NCBI GenBank assembly: GCA_963922205.1
Contig: CAWUHX010000171.1
Span: 1-64,000, forward strand
From: Romanomermis culicivorax
Lineage: Eukaryota > Nematoda > Enoplea > Mermithida > Mermithidae
Direction of reading: 5' to 3'
Length of the DNA: 64,000 nucleotides
Positions within the stretch are counted from its first letter, which is position 1; the number at the start of each line of letters is the position of its first letter. Below the pieces are notes generated by a model. It saw nothing but the letters and a program-made list of their open reading frames with translations, was not told the DNA's origin and did no database searches. A program made the translations under genes and the position numbers. Shown here one piece after another: positions 11,649 to 22,500 of the stretch.

Positions 11649-12396
11649 AGTGAAATTTGCTAGTAAATTTGCTCTTATACCTCAGGAGGTTCTGAATAAG
11701 TTGAATAACTCTCAGGCTTCTTCTTCTTCGACGAGTGCAAGTGAAAAGACAGGTATAGCTAAGCGAGTTGACATGTATCGTAATGAGTTAGAGCCCATTT
11801 TGAAAGATAATACATTAACACCCGAAGAACAATACAAAATGTACTCGCAAATATTTTCACAATATTTTACTTTTGAACATGAAAAGGCTCAACCTTCTAC
11901 AGTGATTTTAAAACAAAAAGTTATTGATGATAATGAAGAAGATGAGAATGATAGTGATGATTTGAAACAAAAGGAAAAAAATTGGCTGAATGATGAAAAG
12001 TTACTTAGTGGTATTCCTAAACAGTTTAAATGCTCAGCATCCTTATTATTGGAACATGTGCAATGTAACCCTAGTATAAATGTTAATAAGCAAGGTGAAG
12101 TATTAATTGATGGAAAATTAATTGAAGGATCACATATTATTGATTTATTACATGATTTGTCTCGTAAATGTTCAAAAATTACGCAAACGGTTGGAGTAGA
12201 CGAGTTTGTTAATGCTTTGAAAAAATATAATGTACCCTTAGAGACTATAGGAAACCTTTTACATAAAATGTTATTCACTTTACCTCGGAAACTCTCCTAC
12301 CATACACCTCCAGAAGAATCAGATGATCAGACAGTTACACGCCATTCCTACACTGTACGCAAAGCAGCCATCAATGGGCATGACTCATGCGTATAG
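11626..12396 (+). CDS. Maverick-conserved protein of unknown function
   Basis: The frame runs to TAG at 12,394-12,396. Near its start is VKFASKFALIPQEVL, then a Ser-rich linker, a helical stretch, an acidic patch (DDNEEDENDSDD), and a conserved-looking C-terminal module with GEVLIDGKLIEGSHIIDLLHD. I recognise this pattern as one repeatedly found beside Maverick/adintovirus core-type genes, but no function is established to my knowledge. The track start is TTG; the first in-frame ATG is at 11,773, so the true start, perhaps after the TTACAG at 11,628-11,633, is unresolved. It is the last Maverick gene before the Gypsy element; capsid genes that normally follow are absent. Confidence 0.6.
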   Translation: MLQRNYYRVKFASKFALIPQEVLNKLNNSQASSSSTSASEKTGIAKRVDMYRNELEPILKDNTLTPEEQYKMYSQIFSQYFTFEHEKAQPSTVILKQKVIDDNEEDENDSDDLKQKEKNWLNDEKLLSGIPKQFKCSASLLLEHVQCNPSINVNKQGEVLIDGKLIEGSHIIDLLHDLSRKCSKITQTVGVDEFVNALKKYNVPLETIGNLLHKMLFTLPRKLSYHTPPEESDDQTVTRHSYTVRKAAINGHDSCV

Positions 12397-12469
12397 AAAA
12401 CATATAGCAATTTTCTATTAGAAATTTTGCGATAACTAATAGGACAATTTTTTTTAAAAATTAGCCAAG

Positions 12470-13088
12470 TGTTGTGCAGGTCTTTCCTTAAGAGGCGTAA
12501 GAAAAGATTGGGTCTGAACTGACCTGTTAGAACTGATACCTTGGCTAAGCCTCGGTGATTAGTGCAACAGTCTGGTTATCCCCAGACCTACAACAACAAA
12601 GATAAACCTTGTTCTAAATACGGGGGCCTTACCAAGGACCTCCGCAGTCTCCTAGATGAGACAAGGAATCCCCTCAGGGATAAACTTACTTGGGTATAAC
12701 CCGAAAGGGGTTTCCCAAAACTTACTTGACGTACGCCGGCGCCTGGGCCTCTGGCCCTCTGCCTTCGTCGATCGCTAATAATATCTAAATAAACAAACGA
12801 ATATATTAAGCTATATGTCCGGCGAAATATGTAAAAAGAATGTGGGTATACCACAGTGCAATACTCATAAAGAACACAAGTTGCTGGGAAAATTGTATTT
12901 GGGGACGCCAGCAAAAATGTCAAGAAATATAATAAACAACGATATAAAGTGAAGAATGAATTTCACTATCTTTTTTGGTCTTTTGGTGGCCCTCCATTCT
13001 ATGCAAATGTCTGCGCCGCTGGTCGTCCCTTTCGTCGATTTGCATGTCGATTTCCCCACACGAATTGGCATCAACAGGGTGCCCAACA
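12470..13088 (-). repeat. 3' LTR of the first Gypsy element
   Basis: 619 bp, beginning TGTTGTGCAGG and ending CCCAACA on the plus strand, so TG...CA on either strand. Compared with the copy at 26,496-27,114 I count about seven single-base differences, roughly 99% identity, indicating a recent insertion. Short ORFs inside it are shared by both LTRs and are not genes. Confidence 0.96.
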
Positions 13089-13857
13089 TCCCTCGCGCGT
13101 CAAAACCGACCTACGGGAGGTAGAAAAAAAAACTTTTGGCCGGGTTAACCCGGCATTAAAAAGAATTAATCAAAAAAAAAAAATCTACAATTCCGGCTGA
13201 CTCCTGATAAACAGTTTGTCTCACTCGGATTCCCTTTTCACAGTCTGTCCTACTAGAACTCCTGTGCTGGTCGTTGGACACAACGAATACCAAGGGCTTC
13301 CCCGCAATGGCTGGCAAGTGACGCCCATTTTGACCTCGGTGTTGATGGAATAACCTCCTGCCCTAAGGAGTATGACGTAAACGTCAGTGCCGAATGTGGC
13401 CGGTTTCGGGCTCGGCCGCTCGGTCTGCATGCTGTGTCAATTCGTTGGCCGTGGGTCTAACCGCATGCAAATCGATTTCCCGCGTCTCTATTTTTTCTAA
13501 ATTAAACTAAAATACGAGATTATATGGCGATACAAAAAGACGACGCGGGAATGTAAGGATATCACAAAATAAAAATGCGCTAAAATTGAGCAAAAATGTG
13601 GCCAAAAGTTTTAAAATATTTTTGCGGTTGCGTTTTGCACCGGTTTTGTCAAAAAAGAAATTTTTGATGGCCAGCAGCACCGAAAATAATGTTTTTGGAT
13701 TTTTTGTTTTATGATTTTTTTGGATTTTTGTGATTTTATTAGTGTTTTTGGGTTTTGTGTTTTATGAAATAAGTAAAAATATATGTACGAAAAAGAAATT
13801 TTTGGGCCAAAATTTTGCGGCTATTTACTGCTGCTGCCCGCCGCCTCGGTAGCCTCC
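13089..13857 (-). other. 3' untranslated region between ORF3 and the 3' LTR
   Basis: No coding ORF. Contains an A-rich run near 13,170 and a very T-rich, repetitive TTTTTGG/TTTTTGTG section at 13,600-13,810 on the plus strand. A distinct polypurine tract just inside the LTR is not obvious; the minus-strand sequence next to the LTR reads GCGAGGGA. Confidence 0.5.
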
Positions 13858-16800
13858 TCAAGGTCTACCTTGATAGTACCCCCTCTGACCTGGTTGGCCT
13901 CGGGTATGACCTCCATCTTGGCCTCGATTTTGGCCTTGTTGGCTCCCGCCGCGTCTACCTAGCGGCATAAAATTCGGATTATGGAATTGAGCATCCGGGT
14001 CTTGACCTTGGTGTTGCCAGGTTCCTCGGCCTCCGTAGGGTCGCTGAGGGCGCCCTCTGAAGCCTCCTCTGGGTTGACCTTGGTCATACCCCGGTCTAGC
14101 CCTATACGGGGCCGGGTTTGAGAACATATCGTCTCTCCCCTGCTGCCTTTGACCACTGCTAGTGGAGCTGCTGCGTTGTGGTTTTTGTGTCCGGTAAGTT
14201 GAATTAAGAGATTTTGATGAAATTGATTTTGACCGAGAAAGCGGACTTTTGTAAGAAGTGCTAGCAGCTTCACTATATGACCTCTGGCTGGTCGTAGCCG
14301 ATGATTGTTGTATCATCGGTGGTTGTTTCTTAGCCGGAGGGAGTCTAGGCACTTTAAACTTACTTGGGCTCTTGGCAGCCGTTCGCTGATATTTATCAGC
14401 TTGCGACTTGTCATCGCCTGGTGCCTTCCTCTTAACACCCATCTGGTTTAACCTTTGCGAGCCCATAAAAATATATTGATTAAAGGCTGCAATGTAGACA
14501 TCGTCTACGGGGTTTCCCTGGGCCTCAACGACTAGTTGTCTGTTCGCAAACGAACACGCCTGGGCATACCACCTACCAATTGCCGTTGGCGTGATCGGAG
14601 CGAAGTCCAACTGTAGAAAAATCATTAGGGTCACATACCTAATGGCCGTAAAGACGTCTGAGGCATCGTAGTCCTGAAGCCATCTGGGGATGAGAATTAA
14701 GATGATCCATTCCCAGATCTCCTCAGGGATGCGCTCTCCGTCAAACATAAATCGGCCCTGCATTTCGAATTGCTGGCGGTAATTTTCGTGAATCTCGGCC
14801 ATAGCGTCATTGACCATTCTGTAAATTATCGGCCGTTCTTGCCGATCAAAGGCGAAATAATTGGTGACCTCTGGATTTTCAAATGAGATCGGCCCAATTA
14901 AGCGCCTTTGTTCCCGTTGCCACTCCCAATAATCAATCAGAGTTTCAGCTAATTGACCCGGAGTGACAAACTGCTGTGGTTCCCTTTGGGGTCTACTAGC
15001 TACCACATTCAGTTTGACCTTCTTGATCAATTTCTCCTCCGATTCAAGATCGGGCTTCACCAATACGCTTCCCCCAGGTTTGCTACATCTTGCGGTATAG
15101 CTGGAGGGCACCGATTTGCTTTTGCCAGATGAAGTACTAACCTCTCCGCCGGTTTTCGATACCGTTCGCGTCTGAGTGTACGAAGTTGTCGCAGTGGACC
15201 CTGTTGTCCTATCCGATTTTGTCTGGCCTATGGAGGTCTCCATTCGCGTCTGACTTTTTGAAGTCTCCGTTCTCGTCTGACTCTTTGAAGTCTCCGATCT
15301 CCACTTTTGGCTCGTCGAGTATTGTGGGGTCGTTGTTTCTTCGGCCGTATCGTAGGCGTCGTTTTCGGATCCGGTGGCGGCCGCTCCTTGTTGCTGCTGT
15401 CCTTGAGCTGCAAGTCTGCGTCGCTTGGCCTTACCTATCCTCTTTCTGCGCCTTACCTTTTCCTTGGCCAGGTGTCGGATAAATTTTTCCGACATACCTT
15501 CAGCTAACATCTGCTGAACTTTGTCTGGGGAATAAATTCCAGGAATACCTTCCTCGGCAATTCTTCCCCTCCTCATCAGCTCTGTCGCTGCAATGGCTGA
15601 ATCTGAGCTATCGTCGGCTAGTGCCTGCTCCTTCAGCTTCCTTTGGATTGCCCTCTGATGCAGGAATTCCTGCTGCGTCAGCCTTCTCTGTTCTTGAATT
15701 TTGGCCTGTAGGGCCTCTTGCTTCGCTTGTCGGTCATGATCCTTAGGATCTTTGGCCTTCACAGGTATCTCCTGGGATGCTTCCTGCATCTTCTCCAGTC
15801 TGACATCGATCCCTGACATTTTAGTGACTGCTTCGTCAATTTGAGTCTGGATTTTTTCCTCCTCAAGAGCCTGTTTCTGAGTCTTGGCCTCCATCGCATC
15901 CTTATTCTCTGATGTCTGGCCCTCAGATTCCAGAATTTCACCCTCTTCTTCTTCTTCAACATCCTCCTCTGAACTGGACTCAGAGTCTGAATTTCGTATC
16001 TTCGGCAGGAGCTGTTTTACTTTAGCTGGTAACACAGCTGGTGCCGGAGGTACAGACTGCATGATGGTGACAACCTCTGGCTCAGGCTCCGCCGGTTGCT
16101 GTACTTGAGGTACTTGAGTCAGCTGTGCCACCGCTGGTTGGATTGGCGGCGGCACCACGACAACTACTGCAGCTGCCTGCGTAGCAGCAGTGTCCAAAGC
16201 TGGTGTGGCTTTGACCACTGGGGCTAGCGCCTGCGGCTGCGCTTTAACCTGTCCCGTCCCTCCGGCTTGCGCCGTTTGGGAAGTTGAGAGACGATTTACC
16301 GGTACCTTAGATATTAACTCACCGGCTGGGGTATATGTTAATGTATACCCGGGCATTTCCGAAGCGATTGTTCTCTCCCGGAAGCTTTTGCTGACAAACT
16401 CCGGTCTGAGCTCGAGCGGATTTCTTGGTGCGTAGGTAATTGGGTAATCGGTCGGCGATGCGTCTTCCGTCATGGGATAACGCAGTCCTGGCGTCAAAGT
16501 CTCGAAGCCTACGTAGTAAAAAGTTACATAAAAATAAGGATTTACCTTGTAGGCTCCGTCCTTCAATAACGATTTGTCGTCGCCAATTTGTAGGATTTCC
16601 TCGGCTTCTCGAAATCGTAGCAGGACAAATCCGAACCGATTCTGCCATGCGTATACCCCTTTTTTAGATGGAAAGCAGGGTTCCGACGGCGGTAGCGTCG
16701 CTGCTAACTCTAAATAGTAAGCCAGGCGGTCGCCTGACTTCCAGGACATTTTCTTTATCATTTCCTGGCCTTCTTTAGTATAACTATTTAGAAAGTTATA

Positions 16801-19138
16801 GTTCAGCAGAGCGCTAGTTTCATAATCGCACTCCGCTCTGGAATGAGGCCATGCCAAATGATAGGCCAACGGCATAAATTTGCAGATGACCTCTAACTCT
16901 GGAAAGTTTCGCTCATCTAGCATACCTGAAATTTTTGCCAAGTTTGGCGTATAAAAATTGGTCTTGTAGGCCTGTCTATGACCCTCGATACCCACTGGGT
17001 AGTGGTTATTTGCTGAAAACACCTCTTCAGGTATTTGATCGGGCTTCCCGGCTTGTTGCCAGTATAGCTTGGTGTTTTCGTATAAAGTCAAAAAAATTTT
17101 CCCGTCTAAATCCCAATAGGTTCCACCTGACTTGAGATTTTCCAGGATATCTTTTGAAATGTTAACCCAGTCTGGTATCTGGACGTCCTGGATTTCGTCG
17201 GGATCACTATCTGTAGTGTATCCATCGTCCTTCATTGGTTTGTTATCTTTTGGAAGCAGTGGATTGAAGCCACTTGGCAGCTGAACTCCCTGAGGACGAA
17301 CTGGATTACACTCCGTGGGCGCGGTATAATAACCTGTGTTATTTCCCTGCATCTGTACAGCCCAACGGTTATACATTTCACACTTCATCATGTGATAGAC
17401 CATATTCGGCTGTACCTGATCGGTTTCCATAACTGGGGTACCTAGCCCCATTTCTCGATTCACGTTGCCCGGGATCATTAGATATTGTTGATAAAAGTGT
17501 AGGGCAACGGTGTTGATCTGTTTGGGATCCACCTTGTCATGGTCGAAAATCTGCATTTGCATAAGCAGTTGATCGGCCATGCCATAGTGAATGGCGGCAA
17601 ACATGACCAATAAGGAGTAGTATGCGTCTAGAGCGGCGTACCTTAGCTCTTCCGGCAATATACCCCTTTTGGCAAACCGATCACGGTTCGCCTTTAATGA
17701 AAAGTCATACTGGTAGGGGCCCACGTCTATCAGGTAGAATTCCGTGAACAGTCCCTTTAACCGAAAGGTTTCGGGACAGATACCTGTCTGAAAGCATTTT
17801 TTCTCCAGGTTTACCCCTACCATGGTGAGGGCGAAACGGTCTAAGTCAAAGTATCGACCCTTGGTCTTTCTTAGAAATTCCCGTAAGGGGACAGTTTTGT
17901 CCCTGTCCTTATTATCTCGCCCTGCACCACATACGTTATAGATACTTACCAGGTCCTCCAGTACGGAATATCCGGCGAAGAGCATATCGGAGTTCAAGAA
18001 GTCGTGGAGGCTGGTCCACTCTTTGAGCATCATCGACGTTGTATCAATAACGTAGGTTTGACCATTCGTTAGCGCGAAGCTGACATATCGGGCAAACTGC
18101 TTTCCCATTGGATTGTCGACCTCCCTTGTTTTGAACAAGGCGGCGACCTTATCCTGGTTGACTTTTTCAACGTCGAAGCCACAAACTGGTTGTCCTCTGA
18201 AGATTGATACTTCTCGGATAAAATGGAGTGTCTGGCTGACTTTCCCGATGTCTACCAATTTTGGTTCCTTGGGATTAGCCGGCCAGTACCCAAATGTGGC
18301 TTTAAACCACTGATCCAGTTCGTGGATTCGTACGGCCCGTTTGACGTTATAATCTAAACATAAGGTACTATTAATTTTAGTGTTTATTCCCCTTTTTCCA
18401 GCACATTTTCGGGTCTATACTACACCAGCACCACAACACCAAGCGGGTTAAGTTTCGCAGAAATTAAATTTAGTGCAGGTTGTTAGGTGAGCCACTGATA
18501 TACAAACATTGAGCTGGTAGGCAACTAACACCTTACCAAATCTTACCCTTGCTACCTCTATATGTTGGGGAGGGTAGACCTGATCCGATTGTCCACCACT
18601 TGATCGGACACCAATCTCTGACCAGCTGCTACGCTCCATTTATGGCGCTGTATTTACAATTTTTATAGCGCTCCAGATTGATAATTTTTACTGAATTTGA
18701 TATCGAAAAAGTGATATGATTTGATTTGAAAATAAATAATTTTTGATAAATTTTTGAATGATAAAACTTTAAAACGGGCTGAACCCAAGGTTCTAGGTTT
18801 CCCTTGAATCGTATAGCTCTCGATGGTATCAGGTATATTTCCAAATTGGAAATTCCCTGCTTGGCTTTGAGCTTCCGCTTCTCAGTACTCCCATTTTTCG
18901 TTCCCTCTAAGTTCTAACCTCGTCTGCCCTTTGGGGCGCCGAGCTGGTCTTCCAGTGACTTCTGGGCATTACCTGCGGTTTCCAAGAATATTTGATAAAA
19001 ATAAGTTCGAAACTTACCGTCGATGAAGAAAAAACGGTTGTCTTGGCGGTGCTGGGCCCTGCCATATTCGACGTGGCGCTCTGTGTGCGACCACTCGCGC
19101 GTCGGAGCTTGTTGGCGGTTCCGCGCGCCCTTTCCCAT
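13858..19138 (-). CDS. Spliced ORF3 of the Gypsy element: DEDDy 3'-5' exonuclease-like protein
   Basis: The main exon is open from 18,414 down to 13,858 without an early ATG. A 40-codon upstream ORF from ATG 19,138 ends at a consensus donor (G|GTAAGT, 19,018/19,017), and the main frame has an acceptor TTTAG at 18,354-18,358. Joining 19,138-19,018 to 18,353-13,858 is in phase and gives about 1,538 residues. The N-terminal domain matches RNase D/WRN-type exonucleases: GFDVE (Asp and Glu at 18,174 and 18,168), GYSVLED (Asp at 17,955) and [11 protein letters not shown] (Tyr at 17,640, Asp at 17,628), so all DEDDy residues are present. Next come a helical segment, a Pro/Gln/Val linker, an acidic patch ([16 protein letters not shown]), a coiled coil, a basic NLS-like RRRKR...KRRR, a second helical domain, and an Arg/Gly-rich tail. 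It occupies the place where env lies in retroviruses. A cellular exonuclease was probably captured. Confidence 0.85.
18354..19017 (-). other. Predicted ORF3 intron
   Basis: On the minus strand it starts GTAAGTTT and ends ATGTTTAG, 664 bp. The split codon is completed correctly (G from exon 1, AT from exon 2). No continuous coding frame crosses it. The donor lies downstream of the pol stop, so this is a local intron; reaching the upstream ATG as first start codon would need a further splice from the LTR leader or an internal promoter, neither of which I can see. Confidence 0.6.
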
Positions 19139-19562
19139 CTCTTTTCGTTTCGAAATTTTTGTTTTCGAATAATAAATTTATAAATTTATTTAAAATTTCT
19201 GAACGCTGAAAAAAGTTTAATCTAGCAGTTCTGCTAATTTCCTTTTTATCACGGTTCGGGGAATGTTTTACTTCTTCCTTCCGATGGAAGTTTAGAATTC
19301 AGATAAGCGGGGGCAGCTATAGTTTGATATTGGAAAAATGAAAAATTTGAAAATTAATTTTTTGGAAAAAATGTCGGAAATATTTTGGGTTGTCACTTTG
19401 GTCTAAAATTCCGAAGAATTTTTCCCAAAGTCTGAAATAAATATGAAAAATTTACAAAATTAATACGAATAATACATAAACGCGATAAATATTACAAATT
19501 AATACATTTTTAATTAAAATTAGTACTTACACGCGCGAGATATGTACACAAAATAAAAAAAA

Positions 19563-22500
19563 TCAGCGCGAGATCGCGCATAGATTCGCCTTGAGCGAAT
19601 TTTCAAATGATTTCATTTGATTTGGCGCTCCAGTCGTAACTGTTTGTGCCATATTGGAAAGTGACGTATTTTCGTCACGTGGCGCGTCCTGATTGGCTCG
19701 CGCTATTCGCGGCAAGACCCTAGTGGTCTCGTAACGAAAATGTTTCAACCTGCTGATTGAAACAGTTTGGCGATTTAGCGGGTTGTCCCAATTTACAATG
19801 GTGACAACGTTCTCTGCTTCTCGCGAAATGTCCGTAACTATGAACGGACCGGACCATGGTAGTCCTAGTTTTTTCTGCTTGTCTACTTTGAGCAGAACCC
19901 AATCCTTTTCTTTAAATCCATTTTGTTTGGACTTTTTATCGAAGTATTTCTTCGATTTTTCGGCAGCACTCTGGATATTTTTGGCAATATCCTCGTAAAG
20001 GTTGACTAAATGATTGGTCAACACAAATTTGTATGCCTCAGCATTGCTGTCCGGCATTACAATATCATATGCTTTTGATAAGTTTAACCCGAAGGTTGCC
20101 TCATGACCTCTAAGCAACGAAAATGGGGATTGCCCCGTCGCTGCGTGTGGTGTGGCATTGTAAGCAAACACCACAGCTCTCAAGTATCTTGGCCAGTTAT
20201 CCTTTTCCTCGATGGCCACCTTTCTGAGCTGTTTGATGAGTGTCTGATTGAACCTTTCTACCATACCATTTCCTTGTGGATGGTAGGCTGTTGTAAAAAT
20301 TTTCTGACACTCTAATAACTTGCAGATATCTTTCATTAGATCTGAGGTAAAACAACCTCCTCTATCGCTGAGTAATCTCCGTGGAGTCCCGTGCCTAAAT
20401 ACAATAGCTTGTAGAAAAGTATCTACAACGGTGCTAGCTGACTGATCTGGGATCAGTTCAGCTTCAACCCACTTTGTAAAATAGTCTTGAAAGACTATGA
20501 CATACGGTCTCTTCTCACTGAGTGGAGAAATACCCACGATATCCACTGATACTATATCAAAAGGACCTTGTGGAATAATTGGTATCAGCGGCGGAATTTC
20601 TGTGTTTCCCTGATTAGCCATTTTACAAACTGGACAAAACTTGATCCAGTGCCTGACATCCTTTTCAATTCCAGGCCACCAGAACCGTTTTTTTATCATA
20701 GCAAGGGTCCGTTTGAACCCCTGATGAGTCATCATCACGGCACCGTGGTACTGGTGCAAAGTATTGTCCCTAAGGCAGGATGGGACGACCACCTGATCAT
20801 CTGATCCCTGTCCGGCTTCGCGGTATAACACTTCATTCTGGATATTAAATCCACTATGATACTTGGTTGTCCCATTTGGACCCAATCTATCGAAGTATGG
20901 TCGTAGTACCTCATCTTTTCTCTGCAAGAGGGCCATGAGATCATCTCTAATTAGCCCTTTTGGCAATTCATCTTCTTTGGGGTCTGCCAAAGTAAACTCC
21001 TGTTCTTTTTCAGGGTATAACCAGGTTACTCTTTTTTCCTTACCTTTGTCCTGGTTTCCCCTATTTACGTTTTCGTTGACCTGATTGCCGTCAGGCTGGA
21101 TCTGAGCCTGATTACTCTTCTCCGCTTCCTTCGCCATGCTCCTTGTAGTTACGGCATTCACCAAGTCTGCAGGCGAGTTTGATTCTGGATCACCCTCAGA
21201 ATCTTCTGGATAAATCTGGGTGAATCTCGGACTCATACCAGTCCTCTGATTCCTCTTACCTTTTGGCTCCGGATATAACGGAGTACCGTCTTCAGGATTC
21301 GGATCTGTCAGAATTCTGAATCTCTTCACCAAATTGAGATGCTTTTTCTCAATTAGCTGCGCCTCAAGATCTTTCAAATTTTCGGACTCTCGTTTATCCT
21401 TTGAGAACATGTGTTCCCATTTTGGCGGTATCTTTTCCGCTTGATCGTCTGGTTCATCCATCCTGGACAAAAAGTCTGCCATGGCATTTTGTTTTCCAGG
21501 CACATACTCTAATTTATGGTTGAACTGAGAGATGAATGAGTACCATCTCTTCAACTTACCATTGGTCATGGCGTTGACCTTCATAGACAACAAAGGTTTG
21601 TGATCAGTTCTTATGATCACTTTATGACCTATTAAGTGGTGCTTGTATAACTTCAAGCCATACACAATTGCCAAGCCCTCCCTTTCCGTGGCTGACCACT
21701 TTTTCTCATCCGCCTTTAAAATTCTGCTATTATAAGCAATTACCCAGCGGTCTGACTTGGTCTCCTGATAAAGGGCTGCTCCTAGTGCCGTTCCGCTGGC
21801 ATCTGTCTGAAGGACAAAGTCCGCCGACCCGTCCAAAACCGGATACCTAAGGAATGGCACAGACAATAGTGCTTCTTTCAGGCTCCTAAAAGCCTGATGG
21901 TGAACCTCCGTGACTTCCCAAACACAGTTCTTCCCAGTTAATTTATACAACGGTTCAGCGTGTTTAGCCAAACCCGGTATGAACTTTTTACACCACTGCA
22001 ACATACCTAAAAACCTTTGCAGTTTACGTTTAGACTCTGGGAATGGGAAATCATTTATAGCTTTGACCTTTTTCGGATCTGGGGAAACTCCATCCGAATT
22101 TAAGATATGTCCTAAAAAATGAACTCTCTCAGGCAGGAATTCACACTTCTCCGGCTTCAAGGTCAAATGAGCCTTTCTGAGAGCCTGCAGGACTAGCTCT
22201 AGATTAATTAGGTGTTCCTCAAACGTATTTGAGAACACAATTATATCGTCTATGTAGACTAGACAGATTTTCCAAACATATGGATGCAAAACTCTTTCCA
22301 TCATACGCTGGAATTCGGCTGGCGCATTTTTTAGGCCAAAGGGCATGACTTTAAATTGATAAAGCCCTTCTTGGCATATGAAAGCAGTTTTTTCCTTGCT
22401 TTCTTCATCCATTGGCACTTGCCAATATCCTGATTTGAGATCTAAGGTAGTATAAAACTTGGCCTTACCTAAACAGTCTAGATAGTCATCCATTCTAGGA

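Noticed and set aside
12588-13089. Overlapping ORFs repeated at 26,614-27,115
   Set aside because: They belong to the Gypsy LTRs and contain no recognisable domain.
14000-17135. Many overlapping ORFs of 60-110 codons on both strands
   Set aside because: Shadows of the long ORF3 in other frames, favoured by its higher G+C and repeated Glu/Gln/Arg codons.
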